From NCBI GenBank assembly GCA_964643885.1, contig CAZXUI010000001.1:1-64000 (forward strand): a stretch of 64,000 nt of DNA, read 5' to 3'. The DNA comes from CAADGL01 sp964643885. GTDB lineage: Bacteria > Planctomycetota > Phycisphaerae > UBA1845 > Fen-1342. Below are positions 62,192 to 64,000 of the stretch, in pieces. Numbering within the stretch: position 1 is the stretch's first letter; every line of letters begins with the position of its first letter. The notes beneath the pieces are model-generated. The model was not told the origin of the DNA, made no database searches, and saw only the letters and a program-made list of their open reading frames with translations. The position numbers and the translations under genes were made by a program.

Positions 62192-62814
62192 GCTCCGGCG
62201 AGGCACGAGAGCCGCGGTTCGGCGATGGCGCAGGCACGGGCTGCGAGGGCGGCGGGCTGCCGGTGTGCCGCTCTCGGCGCGTGCGCGCGGTGGCATACGG
62301 ACTGCTCATCGTGGCGCTGCTTTCCGCGAGCGTCGCCGTGGCGCAGCTCGACGCGACCTGGGCGCGCGTGGCGCTGGTCGCGGGGCTGCTGCTGATCCTG
62401 CTGGAGCCGCTCATCCCGACCTTCGGCGTCGAATCGCTGCTCGGCGCCGGGCTGATCGTCGCGGCGCTGTGGCATCCGTTCTGGGCGGGGACCGGCTCGG
62501 TCTGGGTCGTACTGGTCGCGGCACTGGTCGCGGCGGCCTGCGGCATCGCCGGGCTGGTGCTGATTTTCCGCGAGACGGGATGGCTGACGCTCGGTCATCC
62601 CGGCAAGCCCTGGCACGCGGCCCCCGAGCCGCCGGACTGGGTTGCCGTCGGCCGGGTGGGGACGGTGCGGGCGACGCTTCGGCCGGCCGGGCGGGTGGAG
62701 TTCGACGGGGCGCTGGTCGACGCGCGGAGCGACGGGCAGTACGTTGATGTGGGACGGACCGTCCGCGTGGTCCGTCGCGAGGGAGTGCACGTCGTGGTGG
62801 AGCCGGCGAACTGA
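62188..62814 (+). CDS. Second NfeD-like protein (membrane plus OB domain)
   Basis: A 208-residue short NfeD. Three or four membrane helices (35-125) are followed by an OB-fold with VGRVGTVRATLRPAGRVEFDGALVDARSDGQYVDVG. It lacks the protease domain. It overlaps the full-length nfeD by 4 bp (ATGA) and precedes floA by 42 bp, a known arrangement with flotillin-like proteins. The N-terminal 30 residues are Gly/Arg-rich and the start could be further in. Confidence 0.88.
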   Translation: MSSGEAREPRFGDGAGTGCEGGGLPVCRSRRVRAVAYGLLIVALLSASVAVAQLDATWARVALVAGLLLILLEPLIPTFGVESLLGAGLIVAALWHPFWAGTGSVWVVLVAALVAAACGIAGLVLIFRETGWLTLGHPGKPWHAAPEPPDWVAVGRVGTVRATLRPAGRVEFDGALVDARSDGQYVDVGRTVRVVRREGVHVVVEPAN

Positions 62815-62856
62815 CGCCCGCCCCGCGAATGGATCATGAAAGATCGGGGAGCAACG

Positions 62857-63894
62857 ATGCTAGCGCAAGCGACGAGTATTGGCTCGATCATCGCCTGGGT
62901 CCTGGGTGCCGCGGGCATCCTGATCGTCCTGTTCTTCTTCCTGGTCTTCCTGAACTTCGGCTCGCTGTGGATTCGCGCCTACGCCGCCAAGACGAAGATC
63001 ACCTTCGGCGAGCTGATCGGAATGTGGCTGCGCAAGGTCAACAGCAGCATCATCGTCGACACGAAGATTCAGGCCTGGAAGGCCGGCCTGACGGACATCA
63101 CGACCAACGACCTGGAGTCGCACCTGCTGGCCCGGGGCCGCGTGCCGAACGTGATCCGGGCGCTGATCTCCGCCCAGCGGGCGGACATCCCGCTGGATTT
63201 CCGCACGGCGTGCGCGATCGACCTGGCCGGCCGCGACATCGTCGACGCCGTCAATACGAGCGTGAACCCGAAGGTGATCGATTGCCCGAATCCGGCCCTC
63301 GGGCGGAGCACGATCGACGCCGTGGCCAAGGACGGCATTCAGCTCAAGGCCCGTGCCCGCGTGACGGTGAAGACGAACATCAAGAAGCTAATCGGCGGCG
63401 CGACGGAAGAGACCATCATCGCCCGCGTCGGCGAAGGCATCGTCTCGGCCATCGGCTCGTCTGCATCGCACAAGGAGGTGCTCGAGAATCCCGATCGAAT
63501 CTCGAAGGCGGTGCTGAACAAGGGGCTCGACGCCGGGACGGCCTACGAGATTCTCTCGATCGACATCGCCGACGTGGACGTGGGCGACAACATCGGCGCC
63601 CGGCTCCAGGCCGACCAGGCCGAGGCGGACCGCAAGCGGTTCCAGGCCGAGGCCGAGCAGCGCCGCGCCATCGCCGTGGCCCTCGAGCAGGAGAACCGGG
63701 CGAAGGTCGAGGAGAACCGGGCCCTGGTCGTGCTGGCCGAGGCGGAAGTGCCGAGGGCCATCGCCGACGCGTTCCGGACCGGGAATCTGGGCATCATGGA
63801 CTACTACCGGCTGCGGAACATCCAGGCCGATACGGGGATGCGCGAGAACATCGGCCGCGAAGGCACCGGCGGCGGGACGAAGCCGCTCGGATAA
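62857..63894 (+). CDS. floA: Flotillin-like protein FloA
   Basis: FloA (345 residues) is a membrane scaffold of functional microdomains. A single helix (residues 10-35) precedes WIRAYAAKTKITFGELIGMWLRKV and the PHB/SPFH-type region with RALISAQRADIPLDFRTACAIDLAGRDI and VKTNIKKLIGGATEETIIARVGEGIV, then the Glu/Ala-rich QAEAEQRRAIAVALEQ coiled coil. Typical family length is about 330. ATG 62857 is favoured by GGGGAG 5 bases upstream; ATG 62836 is an alternative with no RBS. It is the third gene of the nfeD operon. Confidence 0.94.
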   Translation: MLAQATSIGSIIAWVLGAAGILIVLFFFLVFLNFGSLWIRAYAAKTKITFGELIGMWLRKVNSSIIVDTKIQAWKAGLTDITTNDLESHLLARGRVPNVIRALISAQRADIPLDFRTACAIDLAGRDIVDAVNTSVNPKVIDCPNPALGRSTIDAVAKDGIQLKARARVTVKTNIKKLIGGATEETIIARVGEGIVSAIGSSASHKEVLENPDRISKAVLNKGLDAGTAYEILSIDIADVDVGDNIGARLQADQAEADRKRFQAEAEQRRAIAVALEQENRAKVEENRALVVLAEAEVPRAIADAFRTGNLGIMDYYRLRNIQADTGMRENIGREGTGGGTKPLG

Positions 63895-63974
63895 CGCCGG
63901 GCGGCGAATTCGGTGCGTCGTGCCGCGGTTCGGACGCCACGCGGCCGTGCCGGAGAGCTTGATGAGGAGCGGCC

Positions 63975-64000
63975 ATGCTGGCCTGGGTCCTGGTTGCGGA
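63975..64000 (+). CDS. Start of a further gene, truncated by window edge
   Basis: AGGAG lies 6 bases before ATG 63975, and the first codons read MLAWVLVA, a likely signal peptide or membrane helix. It is 80 bp after floA and is probably a fourth gene of the nfeD-floA operon. Nothing more can be said from 26 bases. Confidence 0.45.

Overview
The window looks like a chromosomal segment from a Gram-negative-type, very GC-rich bacterium, most likely a planctomycete (perhaps near Phycisphaerae). Evidence seen: BamA, an alginate-export-type outer-membrane barrel, and many lipoproteins with clear lipoboxes, which together imply an outer membrane. Established or remembered associations: the NfeD/flotillin operon, Tricorn-like proteases, secreted DUF11-type proteins, and interspersed repeats whose chance translations read PSRDREG or LPHGRGS, which I associate with planctomycete genomes. 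The lineage is inferred and no marker here settles it. No transposase, integrase, phage module, CRISPR array, rRNA or tRNA gene was recognised.

Layout. 1-5.8 kb: a hairpin repeat array, an unknown gene, Mpo1-like, STAS and CoA-binding genes, then a leftward operon rplM-rpsI-JAMM protease-xseA from a good sigma70-type promoter. 5.9-14 kb: aroC, a beta-helix-like lipoprotein, a 590-bp repeat island, a leftward acyltransferase-FkbH-ACP cassette, a VOC protein and a large secreted protein. 14.2-17 kb: paaB-paaC-paaD without paaA, followed by an AT-richer HNH gene. 17.3-25 kb: S41 peptidase, ruvC-ruvA, selB, a metzincin-like lipoprotein and a second repeat island. 25-31 kb: CPA2 antiporter, EEP-family lipoprotein, a membrane coiled-coil protein with a BRCT-like domain, xseB and a comF-like gene. 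31-38 kb: dapA, nucleotide-sugar dehydrogenase, aat, a prenyl synthase with dxs, and a CYTH protein. 38-47 kb: outer-membrane porin and lipoprotein pair, purN, ruvB, a small secreted protein, bamA and a class I glutamine amidotransferase. 47-64 kb: alaS behind a structured leader, an MscS channel, a DegT aminotransferase, a Tricorn-like protease overlapping an amidase, a very basic small protein, an iron-type binding lipoprotein, and nfeD-nfeD2-floA running off the right edge.

The genes are mainly housekeeping and envelope functions: Holliday-junction processing (RuvABC), exonuclease VII (both subunits, unlinked), isoprenoid precursors (Dxs with prenyl synthase), lysine and aromatic precursors, and surface polysaccharide precursors. 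The unusual content is non-coding. Several families of short palindromes recur, many with an AGA/TCT triloop, and lie mostly between convergent genes; one array shows compensatory changes in its stems. A 19-unit heptamer array sits directly upstream of paaD. Start codons were chosen by ribosome-binding sites and family alignment from memory; no searches were run.
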